Assembly (NCBI GenBank): GCA_018417955.1
Contig: JACTVC010000002.1
Coordinates: 3,782,001-3,846,000 of the forward strand
DNA length: 64,000 bases
Direction: 5' to 3'
Source of the DNA: Laccaria trichodermophora
Taxonomy: Eukaryota > Basidiomycota > Agaricomycetes > Agaricales > Hydnangiaceae
This document shows, one piece after another, positions 47,425-59,031 of the stretch. A program made the position numbers and the translations under genes. Within the stretch, counting starts at the first letter, position 1, and each line of letters starts with the position of its first letter. The notes below the pieces were generated by a model, which ran no database searches, was not told the origin of the DNA, and was given only the letters and a program-made list of their open reading frames with translations.

Positions 47425-47646
47425 ACGCGTGAGTCATCAAAGTGACCGGCAATATGGGAGCGGATAACGGGCCGGCTGGGACTCTTATAGCGATTTTCAA
47501 TAATGATGACGTTTAGAAATAAATAAGTTTCAAATAGCTGACCTTTGTGAGCCGCGTGCGTGACATAATGTCACACGTCCTCTTTCAGCACCTCTTGCGC
47601 ACCTCCACGAAGCTTTGTCGTCAGAAACTCCTTCCGCCACTCATCT

Positions 47647-48713
47647 ATGGTCTATCGAAAGATCAGTGATGATCTGAAAGAAGCAGCGCTGCGACTCGTG
47701 GACCGTGGACGTGATACTGTCTACGACATCGCTGCAATTACAGGCTTCTCCGTCCGCACTTTATACCGCGCTTGTCACCGAAAACTACACACTGGAAGCG
47801 TCGCTAAAGCGGAAGCTATTGGCCGTGGCCGGCCTAGGACACTTGCTAGAAGGGACTGTGATTATCTGCTGCGACTAGCACGACATAAGCCCACCCTCTT
47901 CTTAGATGAATATTCACGACGACTAGAACAACATCGCGAGCTCTCTGTGTCACTCACTACCCTTCATCGGACACTTGAACGTGCTGGGCTCAATGTCAAA
48001 CATGTCCAAAAGATGGCTGCTGAAAGGGACCCCTTCCTACGTGCCGATTTTATCCGTCGCATCGGTCAATACCCTCCAAATTACCTGCTTCCGATTGATG
48101 AGGTATCAAAAGATGATCGCACGTACACTCGGTTGTGGGGTAGGGCCCCTGTTGGGGAACGGGTTGAACAACATGACCCTTTTGTTCGGAGACGCAGATA
48201 TTCCATGATTGCTGCCCTGGCTCTAGATGAGGGAATCATCGCGTCAAGAGTCGTTGAGGGCTCTTTGAGACATGACACGTTCCTTGAATACCTCCGTGAT
48301 GATGTGGTACGTGATCTTGAATGCAGTTTAGTGATACAACAACTAATTTTTCTCTCAGCTTCCCCTCACGACCCCATTCCCTGGTCCTCGCAGCGTCCTT
48401 CTTCTCGATAACGCCAAAATCCATCATTCTGAGGAGGTCACAGCCCTGGTACACAGTTACGGTAAGTCAACAATCACATTCCATTGTACCTGTCATGATA
48501 GACATGACAGGCTGTATAATTGAATACCTCCCGCCGTACTCTCCTGATTATCAGCCAATTGAACTGGCTTTCTCGGTCATCAAATCTCACCTCCGTCGTT
48601 GTGGGCTGTCATTCTTTACGTACAAGTCCCATTACTACGAGTTATACAAAGCTTGTGAAGAGATCACCCCAGAGATGACATGGGGATTTTTTCGACACAC
48701 AGGTTATGTTTGA
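47647..48713 (+). CDS. Tc1-type DD34E transposase, intact, two introns
   Basis: About 330 residues. The N-terminal helix-turn-helix shows VYDIAAITGFSVRTLYRACH and a GRGRPRTL hinge, followed by LERAGLNVKHVQK. Catalytic core: D151 in LLPIDEVSKDDRTY, D237 in SVLLLDNAKIHHS and E272 in PPYSPDYQPIELAFSVIK, with 34 residues between the last two, a DD34E spacing. Introns at about 48307-48358 and 48462-48510 have proper GT-AG borders and keep frame. The ORF ends FFRHTGYV. No inverted ends or TA duplication were found in the 150 bp on either side. It lies head to head with THOC5. Either a recently active insertion whose ends I cannot see, or a host-captured gene. Confidence 0.83.
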
Positions 48714-48788
48714 ATGTAAAGTACTGTACAAATTGTCTGTAATTATCAGTTGTCAGAGCAAAGTATCATCAAGCAGGTATCAAGTACA

Positions 48789-50182
48789 CTAAGTATGAGT
48801 TGCGAAGTCATGATTCCAGCGGAGTTGCGCATCACGAACAGAGGCCAGCTCTCCGATTGACAATTTCCCTTCACTTCGAAAATCGGGATCAGAAATAAGG
48901 CGAAGAACATGCGGCCCAGCAATCTGTATGTTGCGAAGCTTCTCCTTGATTCCATCCGAGAGGTCATACCGCCAACAAAAGTCATCCAATTTCATGGGCG
49001 GTGGAGGGACACGCCGGCGCGGGGAGTTGATTGGAGAAGCACGAGCAGGAACAGCAGGTGCTAGAGCGGGCGCTGGTAGGGGTGTGTTAGGTGGTCGGAA
49101 TATGTCTGCGAATCCAGGAAAGTTCACGGTGATCGAAGGAGCCTCGCGATCATGATTTTGCGCTAAACGGCGTTTAGCGAGCAAGTTTATATCATCTGTG
49201 TTCTGTTTGTTAGTAGGATCAAACATCTTGCTGTTTGGTGGGTTTTCTTGATCAACCGCTTCGATCTTTCCATCCTATATGGAAAAAGAGTTAGCACAGC
49301 GTGAAAGAACAAATATAGGGTACGAATACAACAATCGCAGCCGCCCAGGTACGCAGATGCATATGAGTGAGGTGAATGTGCTCGGCGTTCGGGCCTGCAA
49401 CATAACAGGGTGTCTTCCCGCACTGCCGGTCTTCACAACGGTGACGGCATTCCAGATCTTGTATAATTTTGGCTTGTGCAGTCTCTTCTCTTGAAGGTAT
49501 ACTGGTCTACAAGGGTTTGAGAAAGAGGGGTGGACAAAAGAGTGCATACAAATGCGTACCTTTTGTTTTTTTCGAGATGCGGCCGCTTCTTCGTGTTCAG
49601 CTTCCTCCTCCAGCTCATCAGCCCCATTTCCTATCTAGATAAGTGCATTATAATATACAGAACAGAGATTGGATAGGGTAACGGACCTGATTCTCAACAA
49701 TGAACAGCTTCACCTCAAAGGGAGGCTTGTTCGTAGCTTCAGTAACCATCTGTACATAATCCTTGTCGTTATCGATGTCCACCGGGTCAGTCACGCGGCG
49801 TGGAATAGTATAGGAGAGCGAAAATGAGTCCACATCGTCGAGTTCCTGTCCTTGAAAAAGCCACGAGTTTTCGAACAGATCGTCACGCTTGAGGTTGGTG
49901 CCAATGGTTTTGGACAAGAAATCGCGCAAGGGAACATCTTCATGGAAGTGATCGATCTTCGTGACAACTGTTGCCTTCGCGTTGGCCCTGCGCTTTTTTC
50001 GAGGATCTGGAGGTGGGAGAAGAGGCGTGAAGACGATGGTCATCTTGATGCCCTTGTTGTCGTTATAAAGGCTCTGACCCCCTGCAAAAGTACAAGCAGA
50101 TGTGTTAGTATAATGGGATGTAGAATTGGCACCTACAGCCGTCATTCACATCCTCGTCGTGGTCGTTATCGGAGTCGGACAT
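48789..50182 (-). CDS. Unknown protein with Cys/His cluster, Agaricomycete type
   Basis: ATG at 50182 gives MSDSDNDHDEDVNDG, then GWGQSLYNDNKGIKMTIVFT, a region with a ubiquitin/PB1-like flavour (DHFHEDVPLRDFLSKTIGTN to KPPFEVKLFIVENQ). An acidic stretch is followed by a probable zinc-binding cluster, DLECRHRCEDRQCGKTPCYV, with AEHIHLTHMHLRTWAAAI. The last exon has a proline-rich linker and a SAM-like C-terminal region (FCWRYDLSDGIKEKLRNIQI, LRLISDPDFRSEGKLSIGEL). Family not named. The order PB1-like, Cys/His, Pro-linker, helical domain suggests an adaptor. About 390 residues; frames join through four or five introns. Confidence 0.6.
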
Positions 50183-50244
50183 GGAGTTGTTGAACCTGTA
50201 AACCTCTGTAAACGCGACTGGCGCTGTCACAGATTGTGACTTCT

Positions 50245-50250
50245 CACGTG
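50245..50250. promoter_or_regulatory. CACGTG box between unknown gene and G6PD
   Basis: Context TTCTCACGTGTGAAAT, 63 bp before the start of the minus-strand gene and 220 bp before the G6PD ATG in a divergent promoter. Confidence 0.35.
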
Positions 50251-50469
50251 TGAAATGACCTGACCACATTTGAAACTTTTTTATTTCGAAATGTCATCAT
50301 TATTGAAAATCGCAATAAACCGTAGTAAGCGTAGTAAGCGAGGCTTACTAGGAGCACCCACGACCAACAGCGTCGCAGGCCACAGCACAAGCCAAGGGCA
50401 TCGCTGAGAACGCTGACGACAGTCCGAATAACAGCACTGTCAATACACCCACTTACATTCTCTTACATC

Positions 50470-52385
50470 ATGCCTCGCGAACGCTCGATGTCTGGAACCA
50501 TTCCGTCTATGGAGACACTCCATGACGATCTCAAAGATAACACAATCATCGTCGGTAACGCGCATTTATCACTCCAATTATATCCCTTTACTCATCCCGA
50601 GCTACTTAGTCTTTGGTGCTTCTGGCGATCTCGCAAAGAAAAAGGTCTGCATCCTTATCTTCATTGCACCATGCTGACCTAACTACACACCCCAGACCCT
50701 CCCTGCCCTCTTTGGCCTCTATCGTCAAGGCTTTTTGCCCCGCGATTGTAAAATAGTTGGCTATGCTCGAACAAAGATGGACAGGGAGGAGTTTCACAAG
50801 CGTGCTACGTCCTACATCAAAAACTCAGACAACAATCCCGACCTTGCGAACTCTATCGAGGCTTTCAAAGAGTCTTTGACGTACGTCCATGGAGGGTACG
50901 AAGACGATGAATCCTTTGAGGAACTCAACAAGCATCTTGAGGAAATCGAATCCCATTACCAGTCAAAAGAATGCAACCGCATCTTCTACCTGGCGCTCCC
51001 CCCGAGCGTCTTTATTCCCGTTGCAAAGAATACCAAGCTACATTGCTACGTTACAAAGGGCGGTGTCAACCGGATTATCATCGAGAAGCCCTTTGGGAAA
51101 GATCTTCAATCTGCTCGTGAATTACTCGGCGCCGTAAAGCAATACTGGACAGAGGACGAAACATTCCGTATCGATCACTACTTGGGCAAGGAGATGGTTA
51201 AGAATCTACTTGTCCTTCGGTTTGCAAACATTGCCATGGGTGCCGCTTGGGACAAAAACTCGATCAGCAATGTGCAGATCACTTTCAAGGAGCCCTTTGG
51301 TACAGAAGGTCGTGGAGGTTACTTTGACGAATTCGGGATCATTCGCGATGTTTTGCAAAATCGTCGGTACTTTATTATTTTCTCATTGTCCAATGATTGA
51401 CGGTATTACGCAGATCTGCTGCAAGTCCTCAGTATTCTGACTATGGAGCGACCTGTTTCATTTTCGGCGGAAGATATTCGAGATGAAAAGGTGATGTCAT
51501 TGAGCGGAATTAGTGCGCTCCGTTGACTTAACACGCACGTTCGTAGGTCAAAGTCCTTCGGTCCATCCCTCCCATCGAGCGCAGCGACACACTTTTGGGT
51601 CAGTATGTGTCTGCGAACGGGAAACCAGGCTATCTCGACGATGAAACCGTCCCTCCCAACTCTGTTTGCCCGACTTTCGCTGCGACGACGCTTTGGATCA
51701 ACAACCCGCGTTGGGAAGGTGTTCCCTTCATCCTGAAAGCAGGGAAAGGTATGCTTTCACCGATCTTTTGCAGGTCGCTTGTCCTAAGCTGTGAACAGCC
51801 CTCAACGAAGCAAAAGTCGAAGTCCGTATCCAGTTCAAAGACGTGACGCAGGGCATTTTCAAAGACATTGCGCGCAACGAGCTCGTCATTCGTATCCAAC
51901 CTTCCGAAGCCGTCTATCTGAAGCTCAACACCAAGACACCTGGACTCTACACCCGCGCCATTCCAGCAGAAATGGATCTCACATATAAGAGGCGTTTCAC
52001 CGAAGCAAAAATCCCAGAGGCATATGAGGCTCTGATTCTCAACGCCCTCAGGGGGGATCATTCCAATTTTGTCCGGCATGACGAACTCGATGTGGCATGG
52101 AAAGTTAGTTTATGTACATTTTTTTTGCTTGTCATTCGCCAACAAATTATCAGATTTTCACGCCCATCCTTCACTGGATTGATGGCCTGGAAGGCCCTCG
52201 CCCTCGCCCAGTACCATATCTGTATGGGTCGCGAGGTCCCAAGGAGATGGACGCGTACACTGCGAAGTACGGCTACAAGAGAGCCACAGAAGCATAGTAT
52301 GTTTAAATCTGCACTTGGGTATCATTTCGCCTCACGTTCTTGTTTCAACAGCATCTGGCCTATGACAAATATGGCAGCCTTGTAG
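50470..52385 (+). CDS. ZWF1: Glucose-6-phosphate 1-dehydrogenase
   Basis: First step of the oxidative pentose-phosphate pathway, making NADPH. ATG at 50470 ([20 protein letters not shown]). Two introns close to the start are needed to build the NADP-binding motif [13 protein letters not shown]. Then come [45 protein letters not shown], the active-site [19 protein letters not shown] (catalytic His region), [39 protein letters not shown] and [12 protein letters not shown]. The C-terminus ends WPMTNMAAL after a final small exon. Frames join throughout, about 510 residues, full length. Confidence 0.95.
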
Positions 52386-52627
52386 TAATTTCCATGGATG
52401 GTGAAAGAAAATTTGAAGTATGCTACCTTTTTCATTGTCCTGAAGTGACTGTTATTGGAAACATGTATGATTAGTCGCGGGTATAGAGAAGCAACTGCAA
52501 AGGGACAAGTTTAGCATGAAAGCAAATGGCTGGCGGACTTCAGGTGGCATAATGTGTGGGATTTTGCAACTCCACGCCGTTGTGTGCGAGAGTGGGGCTC
52601 ATAATGATATATGAGAAGTTAACACAC

Positions 52628-53132
52628 TCATGGCGCGTATACTATTTCACCTGGGTAAAAATGAGCGAAGGCTTTAGATGCGAGGGCGGGAGACAAGCCT
52701 TTGTAGGTTCTTCTGTTTGTATCCAAAAGTTTCTTGAGTTTATTACCGATTTCTCTGACCTTTGCTCTGGAGTCTTGCATGCCCTTGAAAGATCCAGCTG
52801 TTGTCCAACACTCTGAACAAGCCATGGACGCTGCGCTGAGGGTGGACACTTCCAACTCATCTCTCGCATGGAGAGCGAGAACAACATCAACAATGCGCGA
52901 AAATCCTAACGACCAGGTAGATAGGCCGTGCTGTGGGTCCATGGTAAGATCTGTGACGAGGAATGAGGAGGCCAGCTGTAAACAGTGGCACAAGACTTTC
53001 TGGTCTATGGGGTGCGTAGTATGTGACAAAATGTCGAGAACAAACGCAGAAAAGTCCGTAGCTGGGGCCTATAAAAATCAAAAGGATATGTTTGCATTGC
53101 GAAAGTAGTACACAAGTGCTTACTTGGACCAT
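52628..53132 (-). CDS. Small conserved helical protein, unknown function
   Basis: A one-codon-triplet first exon (MVQ, ATG at 53132) is spliced to APATDFSAFVLDILSHTTHP, IDQKVLCHCLQLASSFLVTD, LTMDPQHGLSTWSLGFSRIV, HARDELEVSTLSAASMACSE and VREIGNKLKKLLDTNRRTYK. About 145 residues, mostly alpha-helical, without membrane helices. It appears preserved and non-repetitive, so probably real; family not recognised. It is divergent from the CCDC47-like gene with only about 45 bp between the two start codons. Confidence 0.55.
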
Positions 53133-53177
53133 CTGTGCGAGTGAAGCATGTTTTGTATTTGAATAGTATTAGAGTAA

Positions 53178-54676
53178 ATGCCAACCCCGGAAGTTGCCGG
53201 TGCTTCTCTTGTCATGTCTGCATTGACCAAGTTCCTTGCTGGCCTCACTCCGCCTCCCGTCATTACTCCAGAACAATATGACGGCTGGCAATGGACTTGG
53301 AAATTTTTTGTCTTCCGCCCCGCTAGTTCGTGTCCGCCGTCGTTTGTACTGCCATCTTCACTAATTTTTTTATGTAGCTCTCAAAAACGAAGCTTACCTT
53401 CTAGCCGCCCTCTTGTTCTATGTACTCTTTGCTTATGTTGGATCCTCATCCAATTCGAACAAAGCTAAAAAATGGCGCGTATACGCCGCCTTTGTCGCGT
53501 TTATTTATTTGACAATCTCGCAGGATGGCAGCCCACCTTCCCGTCTATCAACAGCAGTTCTCCAAACCCCAGGTCAAAGACAGTCTCATAATAGACGGTC
53601 GCTCCGATTTTTTCAACTTTTCAACCGGCCGTCGCAATGTCGCATCACTCCACACCGTTTTCACCTTGCGGCCACGTCACGATTTCTTCCAATGGCTATA
53701 CCAGACGGGAAAGACATTCGTCGATTTGCAATACCGGCCCACGGATGAAATCCAGCTCGACTTTAAGCTAGCGCCGGGTGCTTTGCCTCATGACTTTGTA
53801 TGGGCCGTCGTTGCGAAGGATGAACTCCAGTCTGTCAAGGATGGTCGATGGGACTTGGTGCGTCGTCTTCATTACCTTTCTCCGAATTTTCTCTTATATG
53901 TTATAGACATTTACCAAGATCACAGAGAACCCCTCTCTTCCGCAGTCTTTTTCGGTCATGTCTGGTGCGATTCCATGTTCCGTTCACTCAGGCGTCGATT
54001 AGCTGACAGTTGGTAGAATTCGCTGACGTCACTGAGAGCATCCTCAAACCTAGCGGTGGATTTTCCCTTTCGGACGTGTTGAAAGATACTAAAATATTAC
54101 CCTACTTCCGCTCAATCTCGGTTCGTCACCAATGTTCTGGCTTTCACATAAACTCATGCACGATCAGGTAACTGACCAACCACGAGACCGCCCCACAGTC
54201 ATTCGTCCCGCAAACGAGCGAGAAAAACATGTCATTGTCAGCCTGAGGGTACCCTCCTCCGATCACATAGCCGACACCGTTCCTTTCGTGACAGATATTT
54301 TCCAATTTGTTGATGCTCTGACTAAGATCAATCTGCGACCAGAGACAAGGAATAAATTGAAAAAGATTAGGGAGGAATCAGACAAGGATATCAAGGATGA
54401 ATCTGAGAGGGAGAAGCGGGAAGAGGTGAATTTTGATTTACGGCTGATGTTACATGTCTACTTAACGTGTTTGAAGGCCTTGGAAAGCAAGCAAGCTGCA
54501 AAGCGGAAAGCCGAAGAGGAGCGCCTATCGAAGCTCAGCGCGGCAGATCAGAAGAAGGTCTCCATCTATGTTCTCACCTACCACCCACATTTGATTTCAT
54601 CGCCCTCTTCTAGGAGCTTGAAAAAGAGCGAAAGCGCTCGCTGCGTAAATCGCAGGCCAAAGTGCAGCGCAAGTAA
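53178..54676 (+). CDS. CCDC47/DUF1682 ER membrane protein (PAT complex-like)
   Basis: Animal CCDC47 is part of the PAT chaperone for multipass membrane proteins at the translocon. ATG at 53178 (MPTPEVAGASLVMSALTKFL). A lumenal segment with YDGWQWTWKFFVFRP is followed by one membrane helix (AYLLAALLFYVLFAYVGSS). The DUF1682 body has SLIIDGRSDFFNFSTGRRNV, LHTVFTLRPRHDFFQWLYQT, LAPGALPHDFVWAVVAKDEL, SLPQSFSVMSEFADVTE and TVPFVTDIFQFVDALTKINL. The C-terminal coiled coil (LESKQAAKRKAEEERLSKLS) ends in KERKRSLRKSQAKVQRK, the basic ribosome-facing tail typical of the family. About 400 residues. Confidence 0.87.
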
Positions 54677-54738
54677 AGCTGCTATTATATTTCTTGTACG
54701 ACGTAGCTGCCATATATATACAATATATATAAAATACC

Positions 54739-57700
54739 CTATAGTGAAGAACTATCTACCTCAACTGCAGCTGAATCCACAGGGCTCATTTCCTGTGCGG
54801 TTCCAACATCTGCATTGCCCGTGACGAGAGAGTCCTCAACACTTGTTGACTTTACCTCAACCTCCTTGACAAGAGGAGGGGCGCTCCATCTTGCACCCCA
54901 GCTCGTGAAGAATCTGAGCAACCACATCGGTTTGATACCCGGATGTTCAACCACCTCATCCTCCTCTATTTCAGGAGGAATGATCAGCAAGGACTGTGGG
55001 TCCACCTTGCTTTCTTCCTCGGCTTCGCTCTCCGTCCTGCCGAGATAATCTACCAGCCTTTCTTCCCCATGGATAGTCCACTGCAACCTGTTAAACCTAC
55101 CATGTGCGCCATGGACGCCAGCAGGAAGCCGCCGTCCCCCAGTGCCGAAAACCTTTTCCCGAAGGCCAAGCACTTTCTTTCGAGATGGGCTGGCGGCCTG
55201 CCACAGATCCGACACGCGGAATTGCTCCGATTCGTACCGCAGAGTGTTGGTAGCTTGGGAGATTTTGTCCGCCCTCGCGTTCTCTGCATCAATGTCCGCC
55301 AGTACCTTGGTTCGCACCTCCACATCAGCGAGATTCTCAAGGTTGGCTTCATAACTCTCGCGCAGGCGGGTATTTGTTTCGAGTAGTGAGCTGCTAAGGA
55401 CCTATACGAAAATGTTTGAGAAGGGTGGAATTGAGTGGACATATTAATGTTTACCTCTAAACAGGCGACAACGTTCCTCAGGTGCTGCTCTCGCCGAGCC
55501 ATAATGAGCACCTGTCCAGCAATTTCCACGTCAATCTTCATGCGCTCAGCAGTAAGAACAGGCATGGCACGCAACGACTCCAAATCGTGAAAACTGCGTC
55601 GCCTTGTGTCCTCCCAATCAGAGAGGAAGGCAGTCTACAGAGAGACGGCTCACCGTCGGGAATCATAGAAAGGCCATTTCTTGCGCAACTCATCTTCTCC
55701 GGATTCAGACGACTCATGCAGTGGCTCCTCTACAAGGACACCCTCTCCATCCACGACACTAAGCAGGCTATGGAACCTTGCCTTTTCTCTCGCTTTCCAT
55801 CTTGATCCCGGCTTTCTAAAGTCGCTAAGGTCGCTGCCTTCGACGTCCTCGTAATCTTCTACGCCGCCCTCATCCTCCTCATTCAAGACTTCACCTCGAG
55901 CGCTGACTGGATCTGACCAGGTCGGTATCCGCGTCTGGGACAAACGTCTAGCCCATGGCCGTTTTGAATTGATGAGTTTGCTGAGATTGCGATCGTACTC
56001 TTGTTGCGAATTTAAAGAGTCCAAATTGGTGGTAGAACTGTCAACGGAGGGACCGTCATGCAGCATGTTGAAAGGGTTGGGTCGGTAGTCGCCTATGAGA
56101 TTTGAGGTTTTGTGGTAAAGAACCAGAATACAAAAAAAATCCTTACCAAGAGGCGAGACTTGCCCGCTGCTAAGTAGTTCTTCTTCGTCTGGATATCGCT
56201 CCAAGTCCCTGGAAAAAGGTTTGAACTTGAGCTCGTTGCGCGTCAGCTTGCAACTCACCCTGCGAACACCATTGGAGGCAAAGTTGGTGACTGGGGACCA
56301 GATTCTGAGGATTGGTGAGTGCTCGCAGACGTGCTTCCAATCACTAGCTTTGGCGTTAACATTGCGGTTTCCTTGACTTTGGAAGGAGAGACAGAAAGAG
56401 GAATCGAAGACATGTCCAAGTTTTGGCCCCTCTTCCGACTCAATCTACATTTCTTGTGAGCTGCGTTCGCGTAAAGGCAGATAAAAGAAACGCATACCCA
56501 GTCCAGGAACCAAGTTTTCCCCGAACTCGGCCTCCCCACATACCACCAAAGCTACCTCCTCCACCGAGAAACGCGTCGCTTTCTTCCTCAGTCGACCTTC
56601 CGTCAGACTTTCCGCGGTCTCTGTCGTGATCATCAGCATCGCCGTCGCTGGCCATACCCATAATTGATCTCTTCCATCTGTCTTTATCTCTCTCGCTACC
56701 CCCACTGACTGCCCTCAAAAACCCACCGTCCCGTTCCCTGTCGGCCTCCCACTCTCTAACTTGAACTAAATCCGCCACATGTCCACTCCATAAACTTTTC
56801 ACACTCCCAGCCACAACGGTGTCCTTCTCCCTCCCTCTGACACCATAGCCAACACCCAAATCCACGCTCTCTCTCTTCCTTTCCTTGCTCTTTCGCCTCC
56901 CCTTCTTCATGTGTCCAAAAGATTCTTTAGCTGTGGCCGCGCCCACAAACCAAGCAAGGTCCATTGTACCTTCCATAATGCTGCCAGCACCGCTAGGTGG
57001 TCCACCGCTCCCTCCAAGCCCCAATCCACTCGCCAGACTCCCAATCCCACTTAATATTTGGCCTCCACTTGCGCCAATACCACTCTGGGAGCTTACGACG
57101 CCTTGCGCCGTCATACGATCCGGAATACCCTCACCTCCACTGAGCGTCCCTCGCCAGTCGTCCCCTTCGCTGTCGAAACCAGCGACATTGGAACTCCCGG
57201 AAACAGCGTTTGTCAAGTCATCAAGCTTGCCCTTTAATACTCGACGAACCCTGCGTCCTTCTCCGACACGCGTTTTAGCTAAGTAGGTTGTCGATATGCT
57301 CTCGACGAGGTCGCGTGAAAGGGCTGCGACAATGGAGAGCGGTTGCGTGGCAACATTGTGGGGCCCTAGAAATGAGGCGGTTGAGGAGATGGAGTGACTA
57401 TACCCGTGTTGTGAAGCGTTGGATGTGTTGCTCGTAACAGCGGCAGGTGTAGCGGTAGATTGAATATACGCCAGGACGGCAACGGAAAAGCAGACTGGAA
57501 ATAAGAAAGGATCTTTTGGTAGAATCTGTGCATCCCTCAGTCAACGCAAACAATAGAATTTATAAAATTTATACCTGACTGAAGCCAAGAAAGGCGAGCT
57601 TGTTTCGAATCGCTAGTACAAGGCTGAGGAGGGCCGATACGAAGAGAGGGTCGGCAATACGTTCCGTGGGCTTTGCTATGAATTAGCACTATCCGAAACG

Positions 57701-58915
57701 GGATGGACTTGACCAACCTCAACTCCAATGCAAGGTTCGCCAACTTCTGCAGTCCATTTACGGATACCGTCCACGGTAACATCACACAGCAAGCCGTCGA
57801 TAATGAGGGCGGAAGACGAAGGGTCAGTGACGTCATACATTCCGAAGATGGCGAGTCCTGCTTGAATGAGCTTTACGAGTTCCAAGACCGTAGCGTTGAA
57901 AGCTGCGCGGTCTTTTGTCTTGCCTTTGTTGATTTTTTCTCTGTCTTTGTGCCTGTTCGGTGTTAAGTTAGGTGATGTTGGCGAAATGACGTGAATGCTA
58001 GGTCGGACGAGGCCAATTCCGGTGGACGTTTTTGAAAAAGTAGACGAAGATTCTTGGAGCGAAGGGCGAAGGGAGTGAAAGTGCCTTGGAGGCGAAGAGG
58101 AAGGTTGGCTTGCCGAACTTGACTGGTGGGACAGAGGAGGGGGTAAAGGAAGGTATTCTGATGATGTGGGGGCAGGAAGGAAGCTGGATCTTGTAATGGT
58201 CGTATCTGGCAATTGATATGCAGAGATGAAGCGGTCCTTGGTAGAATTGCTATGTGTGAGGTGAGCTTGGGCGAAAGAACGAGGGGATTGGTTACCTTGG
58301 TTCTTCAAGAGTCAAAGCGCTCCTCCCGCTGCATCCCATGCGAAGAAGATTGATATTGACATAGAGCTGGTCCCTTACGGCTAGAAGATTTCCTCTAGGT
58401 ATGTGAACGATGGTGTAGTCTGAGCGAAAGTGAGCGAGGGATGTGACCATGAGTAGACCATGTGGAGTCTAAGAACAAATGAGGAATTTGTTCAAAAGAT
58501 GGAAAGAAGGACGAGCCTGTTTCGGTCGTGCACCATCACGACGGAGCTGGTGAATGGCCTTTTCCCATTCACGCTGGGCGTCAGCAGGGCTCAAGGACGG
58601 AGAAGGAGCAAGAGCGGTGACGGTGATCTGAGGGAGAGATATTAAGGAGAGATAAAGAAGAGAAAGAAAAAGGAGACAAACGTTGTGGTCTGGGTCACCT
58701 GTATATACAGTGAGGACGGTGACTGGTCTGTTGCGTTCAACGATCCTAGAAAAGAAGTGAATACAACGGAGAAAACATATGTGAATATATATATACCATT
58801 TCTCTACGGCATATATTTGATATTCTGATATCTGCAGATTATGTTGAAGAAGAACGAAATTGAGAGGAATGTCGATATTCTGTAAAGTCGGAATGAGGAG
58901 TTGTGAGGGTGTCAT
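54739..58915 (-). CDS. Stb6/Stb2-like large protein
   Basis: Yeast Stb2 and Stb6 bind Sin3, but the basidiomycete role is not known. ATG at 58915 (MTPSQLLIPTLQNIDIPLNF). The conserved N-terminal module runs LQISEYQIYAVEKW, RNRPVTVLTVYTGDPDHNI, TPHGLLMVTSLAHFRSDYTI, VHIPRGNLLAVRDQLYVNIN and LLRMGCSGRSALTLEEPS. After a Ser/Pro segment comes a second conserved block (FNATVLELVKLIQAGLAIFG, GLLCDVTVDGIRKWTAEVGE). Then follow a hydrophobic stretch (FPVCFSVAVLAYIQ), GTMDLAWFVGAATAKESFGH, charged low-complexity exons and a coiled-coil C-terminal part to 54739. More than ten exons, well over 1,000 residues. Identity rests on my recall of the fungal Stb6 N-terminal pattern. Confidence 0.68.
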
Positions 58916-58937
58916 GAATGAAAAGGTAATGACATGA

Positions 58938-58943
58938 CACGTG
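58938..58943. promoter_or_regulatory. CACGTG box between Stb6-like and LONRF genes
   Basis: Context CATGACACGTGATGAG, 23 bp before the Stb6-like start and about 90 bp before the LONRF start in a 116-bp divergent promoter. Confidence 0.35.
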
Positions 58944-59031
58944 ATGAGACGCGATCCGTTGCCTTCGATCGACTGGCTTGCCAGAACCTAAGTATGTACC
59001 ATGGATTTGTATCGAATTCTTGCTCTCTCCC

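Noticed and set aside
47397..47582. Inverted ends for the DD34E transposase
   Set aside because: The similar words near 47401 and 47555 are mainly in direct orientation, both lie on the same side of the gene and have no partner after 48713.
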